6,274 bases of DNA from an uncultured Collinsella sp. (GTDB lineage: Bacteria; Actinomycetota; Coriobacteriia; Coriobacteriales; Coriobacteriaceae), in NCBI GenBank assembly GCA_937937835.1, contig CALDBJ010000119.1, forward strand, positions 1 to 6,274, written 5' to 3'. The notes beneath the pieces were generated by a model. It saw nothing but the letters and a program-made list of their open reading frames with translations. It had not been told where the DNA came from and searched no databases. The position numbers and the translations under genes were made by a program. Positions within the stretch are counted from its first letter, which is position 1, and the number at the start of each line of letters is the position of its first letter. Shown here one piece after another: positions 1-6,105 of the stretch.

Positions 1-749
1 GGCATGAGCTCGTTCACCCGCTCGACGATGCGGCGCTGCTCGGCGAGAGGCGGAACTGGGACCAGAATGACGTTCAATGACTTCTGATTAGTCTTTGGCA
101 TTTTGACACGCGTATCACCCTTAAGCGTCTCCTCAGTGAAGAAATTGCTGAGGAGAACCGTGAGGACATATTCAGGTTGCAGCTTGGTGTTGAGCGGATA
201 CATATCCGCACTACACAGCCCATCAAAAGGGGCGATAACCGCCTTTCGAAGAGCTGGACGAATCTTCGAATAGAGAATCTGTCCTGCAGAGAACAGGTGA
301 TTGGCGCTCTTAACCTCGTCGGCCTTAACACTATGACAGAACAAGAGCTTTCCGGTGCCTTTTTGGATGTTGTCAGGCGCGATATGAGGAAAGTCCTGAT
401 ATTTCAACGGGTCGACCAAACGCGCTGCAATTCCAATGACTTCACTAAATCTCGCCCAGGCCCAGCTTTCCGGAATCCCAAACGGAACCTCGTCCGCGAT
501 GCACTTATCGCTAGTCACGCGACCCTTGGCATCCACCTTCTTCTCATAGGGGGAGCCATCGGAACCGATATAGATAATGCTCTCCCCGCCCTTCGGGAAT
601 TTAGCCTTACCCTCAGCAATAAGCTTATGCTTCTCTTCACGAATACGCTCAAGCAGGACGCTTGCAGGCTCATCACTCGGGTCTTGTGGAACGAGCTTTC
701 CCTCAATCGCCATTTGCAGGATTGAGTTCTTCAGGTCTTTTGCCTTCAT
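1..749 (-). CDS. hsdS: Type I restriction-modification specificity subunit HsdS, N-terminal part (cut by window edge)
   Basis: This is the DNA-recognition subunit of the type I enzyme; it binds the target and recruits HsdM and HsdR. I translated it by hand from ATG 749-747, and it stays open for 249 codons to the left edge. Residues 1-50 are the conserved helical segment often seen in type I S subunits (SILQMAIEGKLVPQDPSDEP, then VLLERIREEK). A variable insert follows at about 51-86. The first target recognition domain opens with VPFGIPESWAWARFSEV (88-104) and runs to about 230. It ends at the typical conserved block PVPPLAEQRRIVERVNELM (231-249), which starts the central spacer helix. The second recognition domain lies beyond the window. 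The start codon touches the hsdM stop (TAG-ATG) with a weak GAGG just before it, suggesting translational coupling. The family is clear. The target sequence cannot be read from this domain. Confidence 0.95.
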   Translation of the reverse strand, partial: MKAKDLKNSILQMAIEGKLVPQDPSDEPASVLLERIREEKHKLIAEGKAKFPKGGESIIYIGSDGSPYEKKVDAKGRVTSDKCIADEVPFGIPESWAWARFSEVIGIAARLVDPLKYQDFPHIAPDNIQKGTGKLLFCHSVKADEVKSANHLFSAGQILYSKIRPALRKAVIAPFDGLCSADMYPLNTKLQPEYVLTVLLSNFFTEETLKGDTRVKMPKTNQKSLNVILVPVPPLAEQRRIVERVNELM

Positions 750-2228
750 CTACGCCTCAATCCCAAGAATCTCGCAAATACGAGCAAGCTTCTGGTCAAT
801 CTCGGCATCGAGCTTAGCGCGCTCTTCTTTGTAGTTCCTGATCAGTTCGTCAGGCGGTAAGATCTCCTCTTCCTCGTGAGGATAGCCGCACACGTCAAAG
901 TTAAAACCGCCGTCTCGCAACTCGTCAACCGTATAGTACTTGGCCTTGGGATTGCCGTCTTCCTCGATATCCCGACGGTTCTCCCACCATTCCTTTACAG
1001 GTGCAAAATGTTCGATCCTAATGGGCTTGGTCTTAGAGAAGTGTTTATACCCCTCGGGCATGTCCATGCGATAGAACCAAACGCCCTCAGAGGCCCCCGT
1101 ATTATCGAAGAACAGAACGTTAGTAGTGATGCTCGTGTACGGAGCGAAAACACTCTGTGGAAGGCGCAAGACAGTATGCAAGTTCATGTCCTCAAGCAGG
1201 CGACGCTTGATCTCCGTCTTTGCACTATCCTGGCCAAAGAGAAAACCATCCGGAATGATAACAGCAGCGCGGCCGCCTCGCTTAAGACGATAAAGAATGA
1301 GTCCAAGGAATAGATCTGCGGTCTCGGAGCTACGGAGTGCAACAGGGAAGTTGTTTTGCACCGATGCACTCTCGGACCCGCCATAGGGCGGGTTCATAAG
1401 TACGACGTCAAACTGGCCGTCAGGCTTGTGCTTCCACTCGCGAACATCCTTCTCGAGAGAGTTATCGTGAAAGACTTCAGGATTATCGATATCGTGCAAC
1501 AGCATGTTGGTCACGCACAGCAGGTAAGGGAGCTGCTTCTTCTCGATGCCGTAGACCGATCTTGCATAAAGTTCACGATCGGCTGGAGTCTGAACCTGGG
1601 AGTCGAGAATCTTGAGGGCGCTCGTCAAAAAGCCGCCCGTGCCACACGCGAAGTCAGCCACAGTCTCGCCGAGCTTGGGCGCAAGTGCCTGGGCCATAAA
1701 GTCAGTCACCGCTCGGGGCGTGTAAAACTCGCCGGCATTACCCGCGGACTGTAAGTCTTTCAGGATGGTCTCGTAAATTTCACCGAAGGCGTGGCGCTCT
1801 TTGTACTCGGTAAAATCAACCGACTCGTCAATCTCGTTGATGACTTGACGAAGTAGAATCCCATCCTTCATGTAGTTGTTGGCGTCAGTAAAAGCAGCCT
1901 TGACGACGACGTGTCGCAAAGGCGCATCAGGTGCAAGCTCAAGACTCTCAAGAGTCTTGAATAGATCATTGTTCACAAAGTCGAGAAGCTCATCGCCAGT
2001 AAGCGCCTTGCCGTCTTTCGCATCGTGCGCCCAGCTATACCAGCGCAGGCGCTCGGGGATGATGGACTGATAGGAGTCATCGTGAAACTCCCACTCCTGC
2101 TCCTTGGCATCGTAAATCTTGAGGAAGAAAAGCCAAGTCATCTGCTCAATGCGCTGCGCATCGCCATTGATGCCGGCGTCTTTGCGCATGATGTTCTGCA
2201 GGGTCTTTACGAGAGATCCCAGTGCCAT
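750..2228 (-). CDS. hsdM: Type I restriction-modification DNA adenine methyltransferase HsdM
   Basis: HsdM transfers a methyl group from S-adenosylmethionine to adenine N6 in the site chosen by HsdS; M2S methylates, and R2M2S can also restrict. The protein is 492 residues, normal for the family. The N-terminal HsdM helical domain covers about 5-140 (QRIEQMTWLFFLKIYD at 25-40). GEFYTPR (166-172) leads into the N6-adenine methylase fold, with the SAM-binding motif I FACGTGGF at 193-200 and the catalytic motif IV NPPY at 279-282, the signature of N6-adenine methylation. The C-terminal end is charged and helical (EEEEILPPDELIRNYKEERAKLDAEID). It starts 19 nt after the hsdR stop. An AGAAAGG Shine-Dalgarno at 2241-2247 lies 12 nt before the ATG, a rather long spacing. 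All key motifs are intact, so it should be active. Confidence 0.97.
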   Translation of the reverse strand: MALGSLVKTLQNIMRKDAGINGDAQRIEQMTWLFFLKIYDAKEQEWEFHDDSYQSIIPERLRWYSWAHDAKDGKALTGDELLDFVNNDLFKTLESLELAPDAPLRHVVVKAAFTDANNYMKDGILLRQVINEIDESVDFTEYKERHAFGEIYETILKDLQSAGNAGEFYTPRAVTDFMAQALAPKLGETVADFACGTGGFLTSALKILDSQVQTPADRELYARSVYGIEKKQLPYLLCVTNMLLHDIDNPEVFHDNSLEKDVREWKHKPDGQFDVVLMNPPYGGSESASVQNNFPVALRSSETADLFLGLILYRLKRGGRAAVIIPDGFLFGQDSAKTEIKRRLLEDMNLHTVLRLPQSVFAPYTSITTNVLFFDNTGASEGVWFYRMDMPEGYKHFSKTKPIRIEHFAPVKEWWENRRDIEEDGNPKAKYYTVDELRDGGFNFDVCGYPHEEEEILPPDELIRNYKEERAKLDAEIDQKLARICEILGIEA

Positions 2229-2247
2229 TTGCTATCGTTACCTTTCT

Positions 2248-4578
2248 CTATGCGATGTAGAGCTCGTCCTCGAGCATCTGCGCTGCCTGAATGTACTGTT
2301 GTTTGCCGCCGAATGCGGCGACGATCTTCATTGGGCTGCCAAACCGACGGAATTCCTCGAGGTCGAGGACGTGGGTGTCGTCCAAGTCTACGAGGTTCGA
2401 CGTCGCATATTTGTCGAGAAGCGCTTCAAGGACCTCACGCGCGACGCCGGCATACTCATAGAGCACGCCCTTTTTCTTGACACTATTGGCTCTCTCGCTG
2501 CGCGTAAGAGGTCTCTGGTCGTAAGCAATGTGGCAAATGAGGTCAAAGTCGCTCATTTGCTCCTGTCCAGTCTCGAGCCGCAGCTCATCCAGGAATACGC
2601 CACGCGCGCGCAGCTCATCGATAATCGCTTGTTTCTTATGTTCAGAGTTCCACGCCGCTAGGAAGTGGTCAAGAGTGTCGTATTCGCCGAGAATGTTTTT
2701 TCGCGTATAGTCCTTAAGGCTCTCAGTTACAAGAAGGCCATCGGAGGAGTAATACTGCACCATCTCCGACACTACATAGACGTCGGCCCCATGAACGTGA
2801 TATTTCACATGGGAGGACGGATCGTCCGGCGGCAATACGGGTGGGTCTACGATCGGAGACGGAGGCGGAACGGGACTGCCGCCATTGCCGCCGGGACCCG
2901 GATCCGCAATGGGGTCACCCGGATTAGGCTCAAACACAACAACAGGTTCGCCATCAAACTCGGGATCTGCAAACAAACGCGATGCGTCACGAAAATCGAG
3001 GATGGTGAAATAGAGTTTGTCGTAGTCCTCACAGATACGGGTTCCGCGGCCGATAATCTGCTTGAACTCCGTCATTCCGTGCTCACCGAACTTGTTGTCG
3101 AGCACGACTACCTTACACGTCTTGCAATTAACACCAGTGGTGAGAAGCTTCGAAGTCGTAACGATGGTCGGGTATTTCTCGTCGGGGTCGATGAAGTTAT
3201 CTAACTGAGCCTTACCTTCCCTGTCGTCACCCGTAATCTTCATGATGTAGGTGGGGTGATCTCTTACGATATCGGCGTTCTCGTTTACAAGGGCACGTCG
3301 CATATTTTCGGCATGCTCGATGTCAACGCAAAAGACTATGGTCTTGGAGTAACGATCCGTCTCCTTTAGAAATTGAGTTATCCGCTTGGCAACTTCCTCG
3401 TAGCGCTCTTTGATGACAATCTCGCTGTCGAAGTCTTGCTTCTCGAAAACACGTTTGGGCAGAGCTTCGCCGCGATCATCTATGGTGCCTTCCTCAGTAC
3501 GGTATCCGTAAATGTCGACGTTCAGCTTAGGACGAATAACTTTATACGGGGCGAGAAAGCCATCCTCGATTCCCTGTTTAAGGGAGTAGGTGTAGACAGG
3601 TTCGCCGAAGTAGGTAATGTTTGAAACCTCTTCAGTCTCCTTTGGCGTAGCCGTCATACCGATTTGAATTGCACAATTGAAATACTCAAGTACCTTACGC
3701 CATGCGGAGTCCGCCGCGGCGCTTCCGCGATGGCACTCGTCGACGATAATCAAATCGAAGAATTCCGAGTCGAACTCGCGGAATATTTCTTCACCGTTTT
3801 CTCCAACAAGCTGTTGGTAGAGCGAGAAATAGACCTCGTAAGCAGAATCGAGCTTTCGACCTACGACCTTGGTTGTAACCCTCTTGAGAGGCTTGAAATC
3901 GCCGTCTATGGTCTGATCGACGAGAATATTGCGGTCCGCCAGATAGAGAACCTTACGAACCTCGGTAGTCTGTCGCAAGCGATGAACGATTTGAAAAGCC
4001 GTAAAAGTCTTTCCCGTTCCCGTTGCCATAACGAGCAAGATGCGATTCTTACCTCGCGCAATAGCTTCAAGCGTACGATTGATGGCGATGCACTGATAGT
4101 AGCGAGGATGATTGCCGCCGTGCTCCTGGTAATACGGAGCGGTCACAATCTCCTGGCTATACGGATGTTCAAGCCCCTTAGCTTTTGAGTATCGTGTCCA
4201 AAGTTCCGCCGGAGTGGGAAACTCGTCCATGGCAAGAGCGCGCTCTTTCCCGGTAAGAAAATCGTGCTCAACAAAACCCTTTCCGTTTGAGCTGTACGCA
4301 AACGGAATATCGAGCAGCTGGGCATATCCCATCCCCTGTTGGAGACCGGCATCAACGGTGTGCTCCGTATCCTTAGCCTCGACGATTGCGATAGGGATGC
4401 CCGGAGCATACATCAGAAGGTAGTCAGCCTTCTTCTTGTCTTTACGGGTGACCATACTTCCGCGCACAACAATCTCGCCACTGGTAAAGAAATACTCAGT
4501 GAAGACTTGGGTATTGCGATCCCACGACTTCATAATCGCAGGATCAATGAGTTTAAGCCGTGTGTCAGACTCGTTCAT
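2248..4578 (-). CDS. hsdR: Type I restriction endonuclease/translocase subunit HsdR (EcoEI/EcoAI-like)
   Basis: HsdR is the ATP-driven DNA translocase and nuclease of the type I complex. At 776 residues it matches the shorter type IB (EcoEI/EcoAI) class rather than EcoKI. The N-terminal PD-(D/E)xK nuclease has D52 in KADYLLMY, E67-A-K69 in IVEAKD, and a QxxxY motif at 81-85. The SF2 helicase follows: Walker A ATGTGKT (185-191), DECH box (280-283), motif III TAT (309-311), motif V region VTTSKLLTTGVNC (473-485) and motif VI QIIGRGTR (507-514). A proline/glycine-rich linker (551-587) joins the helicase to the C-terminal domain (about 590-776) that should bind the methylase core. ATG 4578 is preceded by GAGGGG with about 10 nt spacing. 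It is the first gene of the hsdRMS operon. No catalytic residue is missing, so it is probably functional. Confidence 0.97.
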   Translation of the reverse strand: MNESDTRLKLIDPAIMKSWDRNTQVFTEYFFTSGEIVVRGSMVTRKDKKKADYLLMYAPGIPIAIVEAKDTEHTVDAGLQQGMGYAQLLDIPFAYSSNGKGFVEHDFLTGKERALAMDEFPTPAELWTRYSKAKGLEHPYSQEIVTAPYYQEHGGNHPRYYQCIAINRTLEAIARGKNRILLVMATGTGKTFTAFQIVHRLRQTTEVRKVLYLADRNILVDQTIDGDFKPLKRVTTKVVGRKLDSAYEVYFSLYQQLVGENGEEIFREFDSEFFDLIIVDECHRGSAAADSAWRKVLEYFNCAIQIGMTATPKETEEVSNITYFGEPVYTYSLKQGIEDGFLAPYKVIRPKLNVDIYGYRTEEGTIDDRGEALPKRVFEKQDFDSEIVIKERYEEVAKRITQFLKETDRYSKTIVFCVDIEHAENMRRALVNENADIVRDHPTYIMKITGDDREGKAQLDNFIDPDEKYPTIVTTSKLLTTGVNCKTCKVVVLDNKFGEHGMTEFKQIIGRGTRICEDYDKLYFTILDFRDASRLFADPEFDGEPVVVFEPNPGDPIADPGPGGNGGSPVPPPSPIVDPPVLPPDDPSSHVKYHVHGADVYVVSEMVQYYSSDGLLVTESLKDYTRKNILGEYDTLDHFLAAWNSEHKKQAIIDELRARGVFLDELRLETGQEQMSDFDLICHIAYDQRPLTRSERANSVKKKGVLYEYAGVAREVLEALLDKYATSNLVDLDDTHVLDLEEFRRFGSPMKIVAAFGGKQQYIQAAQMLEDELYIA

Positions 4579-4633
4579 ACGTCTCGGAACCCCTCATTGC
4601 GCAAAGCGACAGCTATTGATGTTGAGTTGATTA

Positions 4634-4642
4634 ATTTTATCA
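4634..4642 (-). promoter_or_regulatory. Possible second hsdR promoter, extended -10 element
   Basis: The minus strand reads TGATAAAAT, an extended -10 (TGn-TAAAAT, 5 of 6 to TATAAT). The -35 position 17 nt upstream is GCTGCT, a poor match. Start of transcription would be near 4627, giving a leader of about 50 nt before hsdR. It is weaker as a whole than the promoter just upstream. Confidence 0.3.
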
Positions 4643-4665
4643 TCACTATGCAATCTAGCAGCCGC

Positions 4666-4695
4666 TTTATACTAAATGAGACGAAGTAAAGTCAG
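4666..4695 (-). promoter_or_regulatory. Predicted sigma70-type promoter for hsdRMS
   Basis: On the minus strand, a -35 box CTGACT (4695-4690; core TGAC matches TTGACA) is followed after 18 nt by a -10 box TATAAA (4671-4666; 5 of 6). Transcription would start near 4659 and give a leader of about 80 nt before the hsdR ATG. It is the best promoter upstream of the operon, and I see none in the short hsdR-hsdM or hsdM-hsdS junctions. Confidence 0.5.
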
Positions 4696-4710
4696 CCCCG
4701 TGAGAAAGCT

Positions 4711-4764
4711 CCAAAGAAAGCAAAATGAGCCCCGTTGACTTGAGTCAGAGGTCATTCCCGGAGC
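4711..4764 (-). terminator. Possible Rho-independent terminator of the exonuclease gene
   Basis: The copy A hairpin lies 5 nt past the exonuclease stop codon. On the minus strand it is followed by TCATTTTGCTTTCTTT, a broken T-rich tract. Position and tract fit termination of the exonuclease mRNA before the hsdR promoter. The outer stem has a mismatch and the inner and outer stems are separated by unpaired bases, so the strength is uncertain. Confidence 0.45.
4729..4764 (-). repeat. Imperfect hairpin repeat, copy A
   Basis: The 20-base core at 4736-4755 matches the core of copy B (5685-5704) at 18 of 20 positions, in the same orientation. In both copies TGAC pairs with GTCA around an 11-base loop (TTGAGTCAGAG here), and an outer GC-rich stem closes the structure. 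Here the outer stem is GCCCCG (4729-4734) against CGGAGC (4759-4764), with one mismatch. The conserved part includes the loop, not only the stems, which argues for a dispersed element rather than two unrelated hairpins. Confidence 0.6.
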
Positions 4765-4769
4765 CCCGC

Positions 4770-5504
4770 CTACCTCCCCTCCGCCTTCAGCTTCAGCAGC
4801 AGGTCGCCCAGCTCGGGGCACTTGTTGGAAAGGCGCATCTGGGCTCGATCGCCCATCCTCCACCGCTGGCGGATCTCCTGAGCACGCGGACTCACGCGAT
4901 AGTCCCCGTCCATCACCTGCTTGAGCAACTTGGCGGTCACGCGCGCGTCGGCTAGGGCACTGTGGGCGTGACCCGTCGACTCGTCAAACTCGATGCCAAA
5001 CCACGTCGCCGCATCACTCAAAGAGACGCACTCGTGGCTGCCCACGTCCATGATCGAAGTGTAAAAAGCCTGCAGGTCGGCCCAGACCGTAGGAAATACG
5101 GAAAGATCGATGTGCTTTGCCTGGCACTCGGTCAAAAGCTGTCGCCGGTCCGCCCCACTCCAGCAAACTATCTGGGCGGAGTAGCGACCGATCCAATCGC
5201 TGAGCCTTTTGATCACCATGTAGAGCGGATCGGCCATCGCGGTGTCCACGGCCGATATCCCTGTGAGCTCGCGGACGGGGAACGCAACGCCTTCGGTAAA
5301 TTCCGTCTGCACAAGCTGCGAGAACTCGCCCATAACGTTGCCGTGGTAATCGAGCTTGACGGCGCCGACCTCGATAATCTCATTGCGCAGTCCACGGCGC
5401 TGGCACTGCTTTGGCACCGGCGCAAACTCAAAGTCCAGCACAATCTGGCGCGCAAAGTTCGTCGTATCGATAGCCGAGATACCCGGCGTCTTTTCAACTG
5501 ACAC
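4770..5504 (-). CDS. Stand-alone DEDDh 3'-5' exonuclease (DnaQ fold, KapD/ERI-1-like)
   Basis: This is a two-metal-ion exonuclease of the DnaQ superfamily that removes nucleotides from 3' ends of DNA or RNA; the substrate is not known. Counting from GTG 5504 it has 244 residues. Exo I is IVLDFEF (D24, E26), then NEIIEVGAVKLD (41-52). Exo II includes WSGADRRQL (D119). Exo III is GHAHSALADA with H181 and D186, giving the full DEDDh set. A basic tail of about 58 residues follows. No polymerase, BRCT or helicase domain is attached, so it is not a replicative epsilon subunit. The layout resembles the KapD/ERI-1-like branch, which is my inference. I prefer GTG 5504 over an upstream GTG at 5618 because GGAGAAAGG sits 8 nt before it and the exonuclease fold begins 20 residues later. 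The gene is monocistronic and flanked by repeat hairpins. Confidence 0.88.
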   Translation of the reverse strand: MSVEKTPGISAIDTTNFARQIVLDFEFAPVPKQCQRRGLRNEIIEVGAVKLDYHGNVMGEFSQLVQTEFTEGVAFPVRELTGISAVDTAMADPLYMVIKRLSDWIGRYSAQIVCWSGADRRQLLTECQAKHIDLSVFPTVWADLQAFYTSIMDVGSHECVSLSDAATWFGIEFDESTGHAHSALADARVTAKLLKQVMDGDYRVSPRAQEIRQRWRMGDRAQMRLSNKCPELGDLLLKLKAEGR

Positions 5505-5651
5505 GGTTAGGGCCTTTCTCCATTGCCTGCCGCTTGCTACATAGGCGGCTACATTGCCGTAAGGATAGGTGGCCGCGCGGACATGAAAGCTGGGCGCAAT
5601 ACCATGCGCCAGGCACACGTCATGCAGACGGCCCCAAGAGAGTTGCCCGCT
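5505..5651 (-). other. Open, coding-like stretch in frame upstream of the exonuclease start
   Basis: The exonuclease frame stays open for 49 codons upstream of GTG 5504, back to a TAG at 5654-5652. The translation looks protein-like (for example LSWGRLHDVCLAHGIAPS and FHVRAATYPYGNVAAYVASG), but I recognise no family. It could be a genuine N-terminal extension from GTG 5618, the remnant of another gene, or chance. Rare codons (AGG, AGA, CTA) cluster at its end, where the Shine-Dalgarno site lies, which fits a leader there. I see no convincing promoter for the exonuclease in this stretch. Confidence 0.3.
5513..5521 (-). promoter_or_regulatory. Shine-Dalgarno site that sets the exonuclease start
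   Basis: The minus strand reads GGAGAAAGG here, then 8 nt, then GTG 5504. The spacing is ideal, while the upstream in-frame GTG at 5618 has no comparable site. This supports the shorter 244-residue protein. Confidence 0.65.
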
Positions 5652-5677
5652 CTATTCAAATGCATGAAAAAGATTTA

Positions 5678-5712
5678 GGCCCGGTGACTTGAATCAGCGG
5701 TCATCCCGGGCC
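5678..5712 (-). repeat. Hairpin repeat, copy B
   Basis: This copy has a perfect 7-bp outer stem GGCCCGG (5678-5684) / CCGGGCC (5706-5712). A 2-nt bulge separates it from an inner stem TGAC (5685-5688) / GTCA (5700-5703), with an 11-base loop TTGAATCAGCG. It shares its core with copy A and has the same orientation. On the minus strand it is followed by TAAATCTTTTT, so it resembles a terminator, yet it lies upstream of the exonuclease gene. It may end a leftward transcript from the right, or be a mobile intergenic element. Confidence 0.6.
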
Positions 5713-5713
5713 C

Positions 5714-5893
5714 ATCAATATGCAGTGTACCTACAGAGGGCTGGTTAATCAAACGGGCTTTCGGTGGCGAAGACCTGCGCGTCTAGCCCCAATCGCCCAG
5801 CGCCGTCTTCTGCCGCCCTTACGAAAGGCTGCTATTCGAGGGAATCACGTTGCTGTTATTATCGAACATATATTCGTATTTATGACCGCGCTT
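5714..5893. other. Intergenic stretch with no recognised gene
   Basis: I see no convincing coding region, RNA gene or repeat here. A 65-codon plus-strand frame overlaps it (5764-5961), but it has no Shine-Dalgarno site and an arginine- and cysteine-rich composition, so I do not call it. The right part is AT-rich (5855-5885), as expected upstream of the promoter that follows. Confidence 0.5.
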
Positions 5894-5902
5894 TGATAGA
5901 AT
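5873..5902 (+). promoter_or_regulatory. Predicted promoter of the small membrane peptide, extended -10
   Basis: TGATAGAAT at 5894-5902 is an extended -10 (TGn plus TAGAAT, 5 of 6 to consensus). The -35 at 5873-5878 (TTCGTA) is weak, which extended -10 promoters tolerate. Transcription would start near 5909, giving a leader of about 58 nt before ATG 5967. The convergent antisense promoter uses the same TAGAAT hexamer. Confidence 0.5.
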
Positions 5903-5931
5903 GGCAGTTGTTGACGGCAGTTCCATGTGCC

Positions 5932-5966
5932 GGGCAGCGCCCTCCATGCGACGGGAGGTGATGCCC
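5932..5966 (+). promoter_or_regulatory. Leader hairpin that buries the Shine-Dalgarno site
   Basis: GGGCA (5932-5936) pairs with TGCCC (5962-5966), and inside it CCTCC (5941-5945) pairs with GGAGG (5954-5958), leaving a small interior loop and an 8-base loop. GGGAGGTG (5953-5960) is a near-perfect Shine-Dalgarno site, 6 nt before ATG 5967. The hairpin ends on the base before that ATG. Such a fold would keep a strong ribosome site silent until opened, as known for several type I toxin mRNAs. Confidence 0.55.
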
Positions 5967-6092
5967 ATGACCGATCTGATTGATTTCGTGAAGCTCCTGA
6001 CCGCTTTGGTCTCGCTCCTCACGGCGCTTATCGGACTTTCCGAGGCACTTAAGCAGCGTACGAAGCAAAAGAAGAGGGGTCGACGCCGTTAA
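5967..6092 (+). CDS. 41-residue membrane peptide with basic tail, candidate type I toxin
   Basis: The peptide starts MTDLIDFVKL, has one hydrophobic helix at about 4-28 (core LLTALVSLLTALIGL at 10-24), and ends in a strongly basic tail (KQRTKQKKRGRRR, 29-41). The helix contains the heptad LLTALVS (10-16) repeated as LLTALIG (17-23), with different codons. ATG 5967 is chosen over ATG 5961 and ATG 5901 because GGGAGGTG lies 6 nt upstream; ATG 5961 is too close to it, and ATG 5901 overlaps the predicted -10. Small size, a single helix, a charged end, a buried Shine-Dalgarno site and a convergent antisense promoter match the general plan of Gram-positive type I toxins (Fst/TxpA/BsrG-like), which damage the membrane when expressed. 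I cannot assign it to a named family. A holin-like or small regulatory membrane protein is the alternative. Confidence 0.65.
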   Translation: MTDLIDFVKLLTALVSLLTALIGLSEALKQRTKQKKRGRRR

Positions 6093-6105
6093 GGCATTGA
6101 CCCCT
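6066..6105 (-). terminator. Predicted Rho-independent terminator of the antisense RNA
   Basis: On the minus strand AGGGGTC (6105-6099) pairs with GACCCCT (6081-6075) in a perfect 7-bp stem with a 17-base loop, directly followed by CTTCTTTTGC. The loop holds part of a second, competing fold (6084-6122). The stem lies across the end of the peptide gene. Confidence 0.45.

Noticed and set aside
177..725. Plus-strand open frames across the restriction operon (for example 177-725, 2119-2661, 2665-3204, 3664-4188)
   Set aside because: They lie antisense to hsdS, hsdM and hsdR, whose motifs are unambiguous; their translations show no family pattern and no good Shine-Dalgarno sites.
4736..4747. TGACTTGAGTCA in repeat copy A as an operator palindrome
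   Set aside because: The symmetry is broken in copy B (TGACTTGAATCA), while the longer hairpin is kept in both, so the hairpin explains the sequence better.
4962..5501. 179-codon plus-strand frame opposite the exonuclease
   Set aside because: The minus-strand frame holds the full DEDDh residue set; this frame is its shadow.
4770..5618. Longer 282-residue exonuclease starting at GTG 5618
   Set aside because: No good ribosome site precedes 5618, while GTG 5504 has GGAGAAAGG at ideal spacing and the exonuclease fold starts soon after it. Kept only as an open question.
5764..5961. 65-codon plus-strand frame left of the small peptide
   Set aside because: No ribosome site and a composition rich in Arg, Cys and Ser; it runs through the predicted promoter of the peptide.
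5819..6068. Minus-strand frames opposite the small peptide (5819-6022, 5880-6068)
   Set aside because: They mirror the peptide gene, lack Shine-Dalgarno sites, and the antisense strand here is better explained as non-coding RNA.
5901..6092. 63-codon version of the small peptide from ATG 5901
   Set aside because: The first codons overlap the predicted -10 box, no Shine-Dalgarno site precedes it, and the extra residues look non-coding; ATG 5967 fits the ribosome site.
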